Assembly (NCBI GenBank): GCA_963754125.1
Contig: CAVWEX010000014.1
Location: 310,001 to 374,000 of the forward strand
DNA: 64,000 nt
Direction of reading: 5' to 3'
Source of the DNA: RPQJ01 sp963754125
GTDB lineage: Bacteria; Pseudomonadota; Gammaproteobacteria; Steroidobacterales; Steroidobacteraceae
Shown here: piece by piece, positions 46,284-54,826 of the stretch
How positions within the stretch are numbered: position 1 is the stretch's first letter
Layout: each line of letters begins with the position of its first letter
Notes under the pieces: generated by a model
Databases searched by the model: none
Told to the model about the DNA's origin: nothing
What the model saw: only the letters and a program-made list of their open reading frames with translations
Position numbers and translations under genes: made by a program

Positions 46284-47380
46284 ATGGAAACCAATCCGAT
46301 CCGCCGCTCCCTCGACGACCTGGCGCAGCGCTGCGTGGCGCTCAGGGGGTTCCTTTGACTACGAGGGCCGCAGCGAGCGCCTGACCGAGGTGCTGCGGGA
46401 ACTCGAGGATCCGGCCGTCTGGAGCAAGCCCGACCGCGCCCAGGAACTCGGCCGTGAGCGCACCCAGCTCGAGGCGGTCGTCGGCACCCTCGACAAGCTG
46501 AAGACCGGGCTCGACGAAGCCGCCGAGCTGCTCGAACTCGCCGAGGCGGACGCCGACGAGGGCATGGTGAGCTCCGTGCAGGCGGACGTCGGCCAGATCG
46601 AGGCCGCGGTCGCGCGCCTCGAGTTCCAGCGCATGTTCCCCGGCGAGATGGACTCGCACAACTGCTTCCTCGACATCCAGGCCGGCGCCGGCGGCACCGA
46701 GGCGCAGGACTGGGCGCAGATGCTGATGCGCATGTACCTGCGCTGGGCCGACAAGCAGGGGCTACAAGACCGAGGTGACCGACATCAGCGACGGCGAGGT
46801 CGCCGGCATCAAGAGCTGCTCGATCCGCTTCGAGGGCGAGTACGCCTACGGCTGGCTCAGGACCGAGACCGGCGTGCACCGGCTGGTGCGCAAGTCGCCG
46901 TTCGACTCGAACGCCCGGCGCCACACCTCGTTCGCCTCGGTGTTCGTCTCGCCCGAGGTGGATGACGACATCAACATCGAGCTGAACCCGGCCGACATCG
47001 AGATGGACGTGTACCGCTCGAGCGGCGCCGGCGGTCAGCACGTGAACAAGACCGAGTCGGCGGTGCGCCTGCGGCACATGCCGAGCGGCATCGTGGTCGC
47101 CTGCCAGAGCGAGCGCAGCCAGCACAAGAACCGGGCCACGGCCACGAAGATGCTGAAGGCGAAGCTCTACGAGCTCGAGGTCAACAAGCGCAACGCCGCG
47201 GCCAAGGTGCTCGAGGATGCGAAGTCCGACGTGAGCTGGGGCAACCAGATCCGCTCCTACGTGCTCGACCAGTCGCGCATCAAGGACCTGCGCACCGGCG
47301 TGGAGATCGGCAACACCACCGCGGTGCTCGACGGCGGCCTCGACGCCTTTCTCGAGGCCAGCCTGAAGCAGGGACTGTGA
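46284..47380 (+). CDS. prfB: Peptide chain release factor 2 with programmed +1 frameshift, plus a second frame break near 46759
   Basis: Releases peptides at UGA and UAA. About 364 residues. Zero-frame translation is METNPIRRSLDDLAQRCVALRGFL then UGA; the +1 frame continues DYEGRSERLTEVLRELEDP. The stop-codon recognition SPF motif (RKSPFDSNARRHTSF) and the catalytic GGQ (SSGAGGQHVNKTES) are present. A second shift, not programmed, occurs at AAGCAGGGGCTAC (46754-46766), where GGG would restore KQGYKTEVTDIS. lysS follows one base later, as in E. coli prfB-lysS. Confidence 0.96.
46344..46359 (+). promoter_or_regulatory. Programmed +1 frameshift site of prfB
   Basis: AGGGGG (46344-46349), three bases, then CTT (46353-46355), TGA (46356-46358) and C: the same internal Shine-Dalgarno, slippery CUU and UGA-C with the same spacing as in E. 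coli prfB. Scarce RF2 lets the ribosome slip +1 and make more RF2, so the gene is autoregulated. Confidence 0.96.
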
Positions 47381-47381
47381 G

Positions 47382-48878
47382 ATGAGCGACGAAAAGCCCG
47401 AAGTCGACGTCAACCACCTGATCGCCGAGCGGCGCGCGAAGCTCGAGCGACTGCGCGAGCGGGGCGGGGCGTTTCCGAACGACTTCCGTCGCGACTCGAC
47501 GGCCGAGCAGCTGCACCTCGCCTGCGGCGGGCACCCGCCCGAGTGGTTCGAGGCGCACCCGACGCGCGTGACCATCGCGGGCCGCATGATGGCGAAGCGC
47601 GTCATGGGCAAGGCGAGCTTCGCCAAGCTCAAGGACCGCAGCGGCGCCATCCAGGTGTTCCTGCAGCAGGACGCGCTTGGCACGGTGTACGACGACTTCA
47701 AGGGCTGGGACGTCGGCGACGTGCTGGGCGCCGAGGGCACCCTCTTCAAGACCAGGACCGGCGAGCTCACGGTGAAGGTCGAGCGGCTGCGCCTGCTCGT
47801 GAAGTCGCTGCGCCCGCTGCCCGACAAGTGGCACGGCCTCGCGGACGTCGAGAGCCGCTACCGGCAGCGCTACGTGGATCTCATCGTGAGCGACGAGAGC
47901 CGCGAGGTGTTCCGGCGCCGCACGCGGATCGTCCATTACCTGCGCAACTTCCTCGAGGCGCTCGACTTCATGGAAGTCGAGACGCCGATGATGCAGGTCA
48001 TCCCGGGCGGGGCCGTCGCGAAGCCGTTCGTCACCCACCACAACGCGCTCGGCCTCGACATGTACCTGCGCGTCGCGCCGGAGCTGTACCTCAAGCGCCT
48101 CGTCGTCGGCGGGTTCGAGCGCGTCTACGAGCTCAACCGCAATTTCCGCAACGAGGGGCTCTCGACCCGCCACAACCCCGAGTTCACGATGCTCGAGCTC
48201 TACCAGGCCTACGCGGACTACCGCGACCTGATGGACCTCGTCGAGCGGCTGTTCCAGGGACTCGCCGACACGCTGCTCGGCACGCGCCTCGTCCCGTACC
48301 AGGGCGACACCTACGATTTCGGCACCGCCTTCCGCCGCGTCACGGTCGAGGAGCTCGTGCTGCACTTCAATCCGGGAATCGAGCCGGCGCGGCTGCGCGA
48401 GCTCGAGTACCTGCGCGGCGTGTGCGAGCGTCTCGGCATCAAGCCGGCCGCGGGCGACGGCCCCGGCAAGCTGCAGATCGAGATCTTCGAGAAGACGGCG
48501 GAGGAGAGCCTGCTGCAGCCGACCTTCGTCTACGCGTACCCGGCCGAGGTGTCGCCGCTGGCGCGCCGCAACGACTCCGACCCCTTCATCACCGACCGCT
48601 TCGAGTTCTTCGTGGGCGGTCGGGAGCTCGCCAACGGCTTCTCCGAGCTCAACGATCCCGACGACCAGGCGGCGCGGTTCCGCGAGCAGGCGGCGCGCAA
48701 GACCTCGGGCGACGAGGAGGCGATGTTCTACGACGCGGACTACATCCGCGCGCTCGAGTACGGCCTGCCGCCGACGGCGGGCCTCGGCATCGGCGTCGAC
48801 CGCCTGGTGATGCTGTTCACCGACCAGCCGTCGATCCGCGACGTGGTGCTGTTCCCGCACATGCGGCCGGAGACCTGA
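47382..48878 (+). CDS. lysS: Lysyl-tRNA synthetase, class II
   Basis: 498 residues. An N-terminal OB-fold anticodon domain (VTIAGRMMAKRVMGKASFAKL, IQVFLQQDALG) precedes the class II core: motif 1 near RTRIVHYLRNFLEALDFMEV, motif 2 ERVYELNRNFRNEGLSTRHN and motif 3 GLGIGVDRLVMLFTDQPSIR. It begins one base after prfB and converges on ygfZ with a one-base gap, so no terminator of normal size fits there. Confidence 0.97.
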   Translation: MSDEKPEVDVNHLIAERRAKLERLRERGGAFPNDFRRDSTAEQLHLACGGHPPEWFEAHPTRVTIAGRMMAKRVMGKASFAKLKDRSGAIQVFLQQDALGTVYDDFKGWDVGDVLGAEGTLFKTRTGELTVKVERLRLLVKSLRPLPDKWHGLADVESRYRQRYVDLIVSDESREVFRRRTRIVHYLRNFLEALDFMEVETPMMQVIPGGAVAKPFVTHHNALGLDMYLRVAPELYLKRLVVGGFERVYELNRNFRNEGLSTRHNPEFTMLELYQAYADYRDLMDLVERLFQGLADTLLGTRLVPYQGDTYDFGTAFRRVTVEELVLHFNPGIEPARLRELEYLRGVCERLGIKPAAGDGPGKLQIEIFEKTAEESLLQPTFVYAYPAEVSPLARRNDSDPFITDRFEFFVGGRELANGFSELNDPDDQAARFREQAARKTSGDEEAMFYDADYIRALEYGLPPTAGLGIGVDRLVMLFTDQPSIRDVVLFPHMRPET

Positions 48879-48879
48879 C

Positions 48880-49770
48880 TCAGGCGTTCGTGGCGACCGC
48901 GTAGGGCAGGGGCTGCGGGGCGGCCTCGCGCCCATCCTCGGCGCGCAGCGTACGGCCCCAGGCGTCGAGGCTCGTGACGGCGAGAAGCTCGATCGCGTTT
49001 CCGGATGCGGCGCTCATCACGACCTCGGCAACCTTGGCGTCGTCGAGGAACAGGCTGGCGAGCGGCGGCAATGCCGGCCCGGCCGGCAGCCGATAGCGCG
49101 CCGTGCGGCGCTTGATGCGCCCGAGGTGCTGCGTGCGCGCGACGATCTCCTGCCCCGTGTAGCACCCCTTGGTGAAGCTGATCGCGTCGAGCAGGTCGAG
49201 GTTCAGCATCTGCGGCACGAAGGCCTCCGAGCTGGCCGCGAACACCTGCGGCAGCCCGGCGGCAACGTCCGCCGACCACCAGTCGTTCTCGATGCCGGAT
49301 GCGTTCGTCTCGTCTTGCGATCCGAGCAGGTCGCGCAGGACGGCCGCGGGTGCCGCGACAACCTGCCGACCGGGGGCATAGTCGAACCAGACCGGGGCAT
49401 CGCCGCCGCTGGCGAGTGCGGCGACGGCGGGCGGGCCGCCCGGCACCCAGGCGACCCCGAGGTCGACGGCGGCCCGGACATCCACTCGGGCGCGCAGCAC
49501 GAACTTCCGCAGGCGGGCAGCCACCGGCTCGACGAGGTCCGCGGGCAGCAGCGCATCGATGCCGTGCTCGCCCTGGCGCAGCCGCAGCAGCGCGACGACG
49601 CGTCCCTGCGGAGTGTTTGCGGCGGCGAGCAGGGTCCGGCCGTCGGCGAGCAGCCGCATGTCGTGCGTGAGCTGGCCCTGCAGGAAGCTGGCCGCGTCGG
49701 GGCCGGCGATGCGCAGCACCGCCAGGAAGGGCAGCAGGGCGGGGCGGGGTTCTGGGAGGGCGGCGTTCAT
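48880..49770 (-). CDS. ygfZ: tRNA-modifying/folate-binding protein YgfZ
   Basis: 296 residues of the GcvT-like folate-binding family needed for maintenance of some Fe-S enzymes, including tRNA-thiolation factor MiaB in E. coli. The diagnostic motif KGCYTGQEIVARTQHLG is intact, with the reactive Cys. N-terminal LRIAGPDAASFLQGQLTHDM is typical. It is divergent from the DUF1674-sdh operon; in many proteobacteria ygfZ lies near sdhE, which is 3.7 kb away here. Confidence 0.93.
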   Translation of the reverse strand: MNAALPEPRPALLPFLAVLRIAGPDAASFLQGQLTHDMRLLADGRTLLAAANTPQGRVVALLRLRQGEHGIDALLPADLVEPVAARLRKFVLRARVDVRAAVDLGVAWVPGGPPAVAALASGGDAPVWFDYAPGRQVVAAPAAVLRDLLGSQDETNASGIENDWWSADVAAGLPQVFAASSEAFVPQMLNLDLLDAISFTKGCYTGQEIVARTQHLGRIKRRTARYRLPAGPALPPLASLFLDDAKVAEVVMSAASGNAIELLAVTSLDAWGRTLRAEDGREAAPQPLPYAVATNA

Positions 49771-49930
49771 GGCGACTGGGGCGCGAGTTTACCCGCTCGC
49801 GGCGGTCGCGGAAGCGCTCGCAGGGCGGCGGTCCAGCCGCGGCTTGTTGCGAGCGATTTGCAGGAAATTTTGTCTTTGATTTCAAGATGGTGAATGAATC
49901 ACGGATCTGGCAGACTGCAGCCTCGTCGCC
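49771..49930. promoter_or_regulatory. Divergent region ygfZ / succinate dehydrogenase operon
   Basis: 160 bases. The right half (49861-49905) is distinctly AT-rich (AAATTTTGTCTTTGATTTC) in otherwise GC-rich DNA and probably holds the sdh promoter. TTGTCT (49870-49875) and TTGATT (49876-49881) are possible -35 boxes, but no matching -10 stands at the right distance. Confidence 0.4.
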
Positions 49931-50092
49931 ATGAATGCAACGCAAGAAAAGCAGCCCGATCAGCCCGCCTCCGATGCCACAACGGCTGCGCCCACGCCGG
50001 CGCCGAAGCCCCGGGAAATCGGCGGACGGGACGGGCCCGAGCCCACGCGCTACGGCGACTGGGAAAAGAACGGACGCTGCATCGACTTCTAG
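49931..50092 (+). CDS. DUF1674 (SDHAF4-like) small protein
   Basis: 53 residues, 25 bases before sdhC. After a disordered Ala/Pro-rich half comes IGGRDGPEPTRYGDWEKNGRC and the terminal IDF, the conserved C-terminal block of the DUF1674 family, whose eukaryotic member SDHAF4/Sdh8 guards flavinylated SdhA during complex II assembly. Its position as first gene of the sdh operon fits that role. Small size means it is easily missed in annotation. The bacterial function is inferred from the homologous block. Confidence 0.85.
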   Translation: MNATQEKQPDQPASDATTAAPTPAPKPREIGGRDGPEPTRYGDWEKNGRCIDF

Positions 50093-50117
50093 CAGCGTCC
50101 CCCTGGAGGTAATCGAT

Positions 50118-50514
50118 ATGGCCCAGCGCGCGCGGCCGCTGTCCCCGTTCCTGCATTACCGCTGGCAGTACACCAACACGCTGTCGATCCTGCACCGGAT
50201 CACAGGTGTCCTGCTCAGCCTTGGCTTCTTCCTGCTCGTCTACTGGCTCGCCGCCGCCGCCGCCGGCCCCGAACGCTACCAGGCGGCTCGCGACACGCTC
50301 GGCTCGCCGCTCGCGCAGCTCGTGCTGTTCGGTGCCGTCGTTCAGCTTCTGCTACCACCTGCTGAACGGCGTGCGTCACCTGTTCTTCGATCTCGGTCAT
50401 GGCTTCGACCTCAAGACCGCTCGGACGAGCGGCTGGGCCGTGGCCATCGGCGCGCTCGTCCTCGGGTTCGCGCTGTGGTTCGCGGTGCGCGCCGGGCTCG
50501 GGGGTGCGGCATGA
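50118..50514 (+). CDS. sdhC: Succinate dehydrogenase cytochrome b556 subunit, frame break near 50341
   Basis: Membrane anchor of complex II. About 131 residues. RPLSPFLHYRWQYTNTLSILHRITGVLLSLG is the SdhC start (Ser and Arg of the quinone site lie in SILHRITG). After the break, FCYHLLNGVRHLFFDLGHG holds the heme-ligand His. Three membrane segments. The frame is lost at GCCGTCGTTCAGC (50336-50346); one surplus base restores AVxSFCYHLLNG. A GGAGG site precedes the ATG. Its stop overlaps sdhD by 4 bases. Confidence 0.93.
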
Positions 50515-50897
50515 GCCTGCGCAGTCCGCTGCGTCGCGTCACGGGTCTCGGCTCCGCCAGGGGTGGCGCGGCCCACTGGTACGCCCAGCGCGTCACGGCC
50601 GTGGCGCTCGTGCTGCTCGGCCTGTGGTTCGTCTTTTCGCTGGCGACGCTCGGCGGCGCCTCGCACGAGCGGGTGGTCGGCTGGCTGTCCACGCCGCTCG
50701 CCTCGGCGCTCGCCGTGCTGCTGGTGCTGACCGCCGCGTACCACGCGCTGCTCGGCCTGCAGGTGGTCATCGAGGATTACGTGGCCGACAAGGGCACGCG
50801 CACGGCCGTGCTGCTGGTCGTCAAGTTCGCGCTCGTCGTGGCCGCCGTGATCGGCGTGCTCGCCGTGCTGCGCATCGCCTTCGGAGTCGCGGCATGA
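50511..50897 (+). CDS. sdhD: Succinate dehydrogenase hydrophobic anchor subunit
   Basis: 128 residues with three membrane segments. HWYAQRVTAVALVLLGLWFV and YHALLGLQVVIEDYV match SdhD; the His and the Asp-Tyr pair of the second motif are the heme and quinone-site residues. It overlaps sdhC and sdhA by 4 bases each, so anchor and flavoprotein translation are coupled. Confidence 0.93.
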   Translation: MSLRSPLRRVTGLGSARGGAAHWYAQRVTAVALVLLGLWFVFSLATLGGASHERVVGWLSTPLASALAVLLVLTAAYHALLGLQVVIEDYVADKGTRTAVLLVVKFALVVAAVIGVLAVLRIAFGVAA

Positions 50898-52678
50898 GCG
50901 CCTACACGTTCACGGATCACACTTACGACGTCGTCGTGGTGGGCGCGGGCGGCGCGGGCCTGCGCGCGACCTTCGGCCTCGCCCAGGCCGGCCTCGCCAC
51001 CGCCTGCCTGACCAAGGTGTTCCCGACCCGCAGCCACACCGTGGCCGCGCAGGGCGGCATCAGTGCTGCGCTCGGCAACATGGGCGAGGACGACTGGCGC
51101 TTCCACTTCTACGACACCATCAAGGGCTCGGACTGGCTCGGCGACCAGGACGCCATCGAGTTCATGTGCAAGGAAGCGCCGGCCGCGGTGATCGAGCTCG
51201 AGCACTACGGCGTGCCGTTCTCGCGCACCGAGGACGGTCGCATCTACCAGCGTCCCTTCGGCGGCATGACCACGCACTACGGCAAGGGCATCGCGCAGCG
51301 CACCTGCGCCGCCGCCGACCGCACCGGCCACGCCATGCTGCACACGCTCTACCAGCAGTCGCTCAAGCACGAGGCGCGCTTCTTCATCGAGTACTTCGCG
51401 ATCGACCTGATCATGGAGGACGGCGCTTGCCGCGGCGTCGTCGCGCTCGACCTGTCCGACGGCACGCTGCACCGCTTCCGCGCGCAGAAGGTGATCGTCG
51501 CGACGGGAGGCTACGGCCGCGCCTTTTTCTCCTGCACGTCCGCCCATACCTGCACCGGCGACGGCGGCGGCATGGTGCTGCGCGCGGGGCTACCCCTGCA
51601 GGACATGGAATTCGTGCAGTTCCACCCGACCGGCATCTACGGCGCCGGTTGCCTGATCACCGAGGGCGTTCGGGGCGAGGGCGGCTACCTCACCAATTCC
51701 GCGGGCGAGCGCTTCATGGAGCGCTATGCTCCGAACGCCAAGGACCTTGCCTCGCGCGACGTCGTGAGCCGCTCGATGACCATCGAGATTCGCGAAGGCC
51801 GGGGCGTCGGTCCGCTCAAGGACCATATCCACCTGCACCTCGAGCACCTCGGGCCGGAGGTCATCCAGGAGCGGCTGCCCGGAATCGCCGAGACCTCGCG
51901 CATCTTCTCGGGCGTCGACGTCACCCGAGAGCCGATCCCGGTGCTGCCCACCGTGCACTACAACATGGGTGGAATTCCCTGCAACGTGCACGGCGAGGTG
52001 GTCACGCTGCGCGGTGGCGACCCGGACTCGGTCGTGCCGGGCCTGATGGCCGTGGGCGAGGCCGCGTGTGTCTCGGTGCACGGCGCCAACCGCCTCGGTT
52101 CGAATTCGCTGCTCGACCTCGTCGTCTTCGGCCGCGAGGCGGCGCGGCACTGCGCGGCCACGACCACGGCCGGGGCGACCCAGAAGGCACTGCCGAAGGA
52201 CGCCGGCGAGCTCGCCGTGAGTCGCCTCGATCGCTTCCGCAATGCGAGCGGCTCGCGGCGCACGGCCGAGATCCGCCTCGACATGCAGCGCGTGATGCAG
52301 AACCACGCCGCGGTGTTCCGCACCGGCGAGACGCTGGCCGAGGGCGTGCACAAGCTCGCTGCGGTGCACGCCAGCTTCGCCGACGTGCAGGTCACCGACC
52401 GGTCGCTGGTGTGGAACACCGACCTCATCGAGACGCTCGAGCTCGACAACCTGCTCGGCCAGGCGCTCGTGACCATGCAGTCGGCGGAGAACCGCAAGGA
52501 GAGCCGCGGCGCGCACGCCCGCGAGGACTACAAGGATCGCGACGACGTGCAATGGCTCAAGCACACCCTGGCGTGGGCCGACGAATCGGGCCGCGTGTGC
52601 ATCGACTACCGCCCGGTGCACCTCAACAGCCTCACGAGCGACGTCGAGGCCATCCCGCCGAAGGCGAGGACCTACTGA
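50894..52678 (+). CDS. sdhA: Succinate dehydrogenase flavoprotein subunit
   Basis: 594 residues. FAD-binding VVVVGAGGAGLRATFGLA, the FAD-linked His in TRSHTVAAQGGISAALGN (H48), substrate-site FHPTGIYGAGCLITEGVRGEG and the catalytic Arg region HGANRLGSNSLLDLVVFGR are intact, as is the C-terminal DYRPVHLNSL. Oxidises succinate in the TCA cycle and passes electrons to SdhB. It depends on SdhE, encoded downstream, for flavin attachment. Confidence 0.98.
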   Translation: MSAYTFTDHTYDVVVVGAGGAGLRATFGLAQAGLATACLTKVFPTRSHTVAAQGGISAALGNMGEDDWRFHFYDTIKGSDWLGDQDAIEFMCKEAPAAVIELEHYGVPFSRTEDGRIYQRPFGGMTTHYGKGIAQRTCAAADRTGHAMLHTLYQQSLKHEARFFIEYFAIDLIMEDGACRGVVALDLSDGTLHRFRAQKVIVATGGYGRAFFSCTSAHTCTGDGGGMVLRAGLPLQDMEFVQFHPTGIYGAGCLITEGVRGEGGYLTNSAGERFMERYAPNAKDLASRDVVSRSMTIEIREGRGVGPLKDHIHLHLEHLGPEVIQERLPGIAETSRIFSGVDVTREPIPVLPTVHYNMGGIPCNVHGEVVTLRGGDPDSVVPGLMAVGEAACVSVHGANRLGSNSLLDLVVFGREAARHCAATTTAGATQKALPKDAGELAVSRLDRFRNASGSRRTAEIRLDMQRVMQNHAAVFRTGETLAEGVHKLAAVHASFADVQVTDRSLVWNTDLIETLELDNLLGQALVTMQSAENRKESRGAHAREDYKDRDDVQWLKHTLAWADESGRVCIDYRPVHLNSLTSDVEAIPPKARTY

Positions 52679-52679
52679 C

Positions 52680-53462
52680 ATGGCGCAATTCAGGCTTCCG
52701 GAGAACTCCAGGATCGGGCCGGGCAGGTCGCATGCGCCGCCCGCGGACGCGAAGGAGCTGCGCACCTTCCGCATCTACCGCTTCGACCCGGATTCCGGGG
52801 AGAACCCGCGCGTGGACAGCTACCCGGTGGACCTCGCCGCGTGCGGGCCCATGGTTCTCGACGCGCTGATCAAGATCAAGAACGAGGTGGACTCGACGCT
52901 GACCTTCCGGCGCTCCTGCCGCGAGGGCATCTGCGGCTCCTGCGCGATGAACATCGACGGCGTCAACACGCTCGCCTGCACCAAGGCGACGGCCGACATC
53001 CGCGGCGACGTGAAGATCTATCCGTTGCCGCACATGCCGGTGATCAAGGACCTCGTGGCGGACCTCGGCAACTTCTACGCGCAGTACGCCTCGGTGAAGC
53101 CCTGGCTGCAGACGCGCACGCCGGCCCCGCCGGATCGCGAGCGCCTGCAGTCGAAGGAAGACCAGGAGAAGATCGACCAGCCGTCCGCGTGCATCCTGTG
53201 CGCGTGCTGCTCGACGAGCTGCCCGTCGTACTGGTGGAACAGCGACCGCTACCTCGGTCCCGCCGCCCTGCTCGCGGCCTACCGCTGGATCGTGGACACG
53301 CGCGACGAGGCCACGGGCGAGCGGCTCGACGAGCTCGAGGATCCGTTCCGCCTGTATCGCTGCCATACGATCATGAACTGCGCCGAGGCCTGCCCGAAGG
53401 ACCTGAACCCGGCCCGGGCCATCGCCGAGATCAAGCGGATGATCGCGGAGCGGCAGCACTGA
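52680..53462 (+). CDS. sdhB: Succinate dehydrogenase iron-sulfur subunit
   Basis: 260 residues. The [2Fe-2S] cluster motif is SCREGICGSCAMN with a later CT; the [4Fe-4S] and [3Fe-4S] ligands are in ACILCACCSTSCPSYWW and CHTIMNCAEACPKDLNP. About 20 residues longer at the N terminus than E. coli SdhB. Starts one base after sdhA. Confidence 0.97.
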   Translation: MAQFRLPENSRIGPGRSHAPPADAKELRTFRIYRFDPDSGENPRVDSYPVDLAACGPMVLDALIKIKNEVDSTLTFRRSCREGICGSCAMNIDGVNTLACTKATADIRGDVKIYPLPHMPVIKDLVADLGNFYAQYASVKPWLQTRTPAPPDRERLQSKEDQEKIDQPSACILCACCSTSCPSYWWNSDRYLGPAALLAAYRWIVDTRDEATGERLDELEDPFRLYRCHTIMNCAEACPKDLNPARAIAEIKRMIAERQH

Positions 53463-53494
53463 GCGCGCCCGGGTCGGGGCCGGCGGCGGAAAAC

Positions 53495-53731
53495 GTGTAC
53501 GAGGTGTCCCGGCTGCGCTGGCGGTGCCGGCGCGGCATGAAGGAACTCGACCTGTTGCTCCTGCGCTACCTCGAGCAGGAGTATCCCGCGGCGCCGCCTG
53601 CCGATCGCGCGGCTTTCGCCCGGATTCTCGAACTGCAGGATCCGGAACTCTTCGGGTATCTTGTGGGACGGGAGTCTCCCACCGACGCCGGGCTGCGCCA
53701 TGTCCTCGCCAGGATCCGTAATGACCGTTGA
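53495..53731 (+). CDS. sdhE: FAD assembly factor SdhE
   Basis: 78 residues from the GTG at 53495 (a GTG at 53504 is an alternative). The RGxxE motif that promotes covalent flavinylation of SdhA is in RRGMKELDLLLLRYLEQEYP; ELFGYLVGRESP is the conserved second half. It is placed 32 bases after sdhB and overlaps the next gene by 11 bases, mirroring the sdhE-ygfX (cptBA) pair. Confidence 0.93.
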   Translation: MYEVSRLRWRCRRGMKELDLLLLRYLEQEYPAAPPADRAAFARILELQDPELFGYLVGRESPTDAGLRHVLARIRNDR

Positions 53732-54131
53732 CCTGCCGGCGCGGCTGCTCGCCGACCGACTGACGTGGGCGCTTGCGGTGGCCTGCGCGGTCGCGCTCGA
53801 GGCGATGCTGGCGAGGCACCCCGGCCTGCCGCCGGGTCCCGGTTTCGCAGTCGGCGGCCTCTTGCTCCTGTGGCAGTGGCGGCAACGCCGCCACCGCCCG
53901 GTCCGGGTCTGGATCGGCCCGGACGGCGTGGGCGTGCAGTTCGGCGGCGCTTCGGCTCGGCTGCGGGCAATGGGCCCCCGCGCCCGCGTGCTCGGCCGCT
54001 CGGTGCTGCTCCACTGGCGCGGCGCGGAGGGCGCGGGAACGCTGTGGCTCACGCCGCTCGACGTGCCGCGTGACACCTTGCGCGCAGCCCGCGTGTGCAT
54101 CCAGGTCGGCCGGGCCGCGGTCGCAGGGTGA
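53721..54131 (+). CDS. YgfX/CptA-like small membrane protein
   Basis: 136 residues. A hydrophobic N-terminal half (LTWALAVACAVALEAML, FAVGGLLLLWQW) predicts two membrane segments, then a basic turn (RQRRHRPVRV) and a soluble beta-rich part ending LWLTPLDVPRDTLRAARVCI. Size, topology and overlap with sdhE match YgfX (CptA), the partner of SdhE/CptB in E. coli, reported as a cell-shape-affecting toxin. Sequence likeness by eye is modest, so context carries the call. Confidence 0.7.
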   Translation: MTVDLPARLLADRLTWALAVACAVALEAMLARHPGLPPGPGFAVGGLLLLWQWRQRRHRPVRVWIGPDGVGVQFGGASARLRAMGPRARVLGRSVLLHWRGAEGAGTLWLTPLDVPRDTLRAARVCIQVGRAAVAG

Positions 54132-54159
54132 CGATGGCCGACCACGGGGTGGCCGGACC

Positions 54160-54816
54160 ATGAAGCCGATGGCGAACTTTCCACCATCCGACGGGTCTAT
54201 CGACGGGCACGAGCCTCGAGATGGGCGCGAGCGTCCGGCCTCCGGCGTCGAGCAGAGCGATCTCGAACTCGTCAGGCGGGTCCAGCGGGGTGAGCGTGGT
54301 GCTTTCGACCTGCTGGTCCTCAGGTACCAGCACAGGGTCGTGAAGCTCGTGGCGCGATTGTTGCGGGATCCGACGGAAGCCGAGGACGTCGCCCAGGAGG
54401 CCTTCGTGAAGGCGTACCGGGCCATCGGTTCGTTTCGAGGCGACAGCGCCTTCTATACGTGGTTGTACCGCATCGCTGTGAACACGGCCCGAAATACCAT
54501 GGCGTCCCGGCAACGGCGTCCGCTCGACTACGAAGCGGACCTCAGCGAGTCGGAACAATCCGTGGTCGAGTCGCGCATGCGGCATGGCGACACGCCCGAG
54601 GCGGCGGCGCTGTCCGAGGAAATCCACCAGACGGTCAACCGCGCCGTCGAGGACCTGCCCGAGGACTTGCGCACGGCGATCATCCTGCGCGAGATCGAGG
54701 GACTGAGCTACGAGGAGATCGCCGCGGCCATGGATTGCCCGGTGGGCACGGTGCGCTCGCGGATCTTCCGGGCTCGCGAGGCGATCGACCGCAACCTCAA
54801 ACCACTGCTCGATTGA
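54160..54816 (+). CDS. rpoE: RNA polymerase sigma-E factor
   Basis: ECF sigma factor for envelope stress. 218 residues, with about 25 more at the N terminus than E. coli RpoE; the ATG at 54169 is an alternative start. Region 2 reads FDLLVLRYQHRVVKLVARLL with DPTEAEDVAQEAFVKAYRAI and FYTWLYRIAVNTARN; region 4 is LPEDLRTAIILREIEGLSYEEIA with VGTVRSRIFRARE. The order rpoE-rseA-rseB-rseC follows. Released by RseP-dependent cleavage of RseA. Confidence 0.96.
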   Translation: MKPMANFPPSDGSIDGHEPRDGRERPASGVEQSDLELVRRVQRGERGAFDLLVLRYQHRVVKLVARLLRDPTEAEDVAQEAFVKAYRAIGSFRGDSAFYTWLYRIAVNTARNTMASRQRRPLDYEADLSESEQSVVESRMRHGDTPEAAALSEEIHQTVNRAVEDLPEDLRTAIILREIEGLSYEEIAAAMDCPVGTVRSRIFRAREAIDRNLKPLLD

Positions 54817-54826
54817 ACGGACACCG

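Noticed and set aside
3378..50348. Programmed frameshifting as explanation for the broken genes
   Set aside because: Apart from prfB 46344-46359, none of the break sites has an internal SD, slippery codon or stop in the right place, and no motif recurs.
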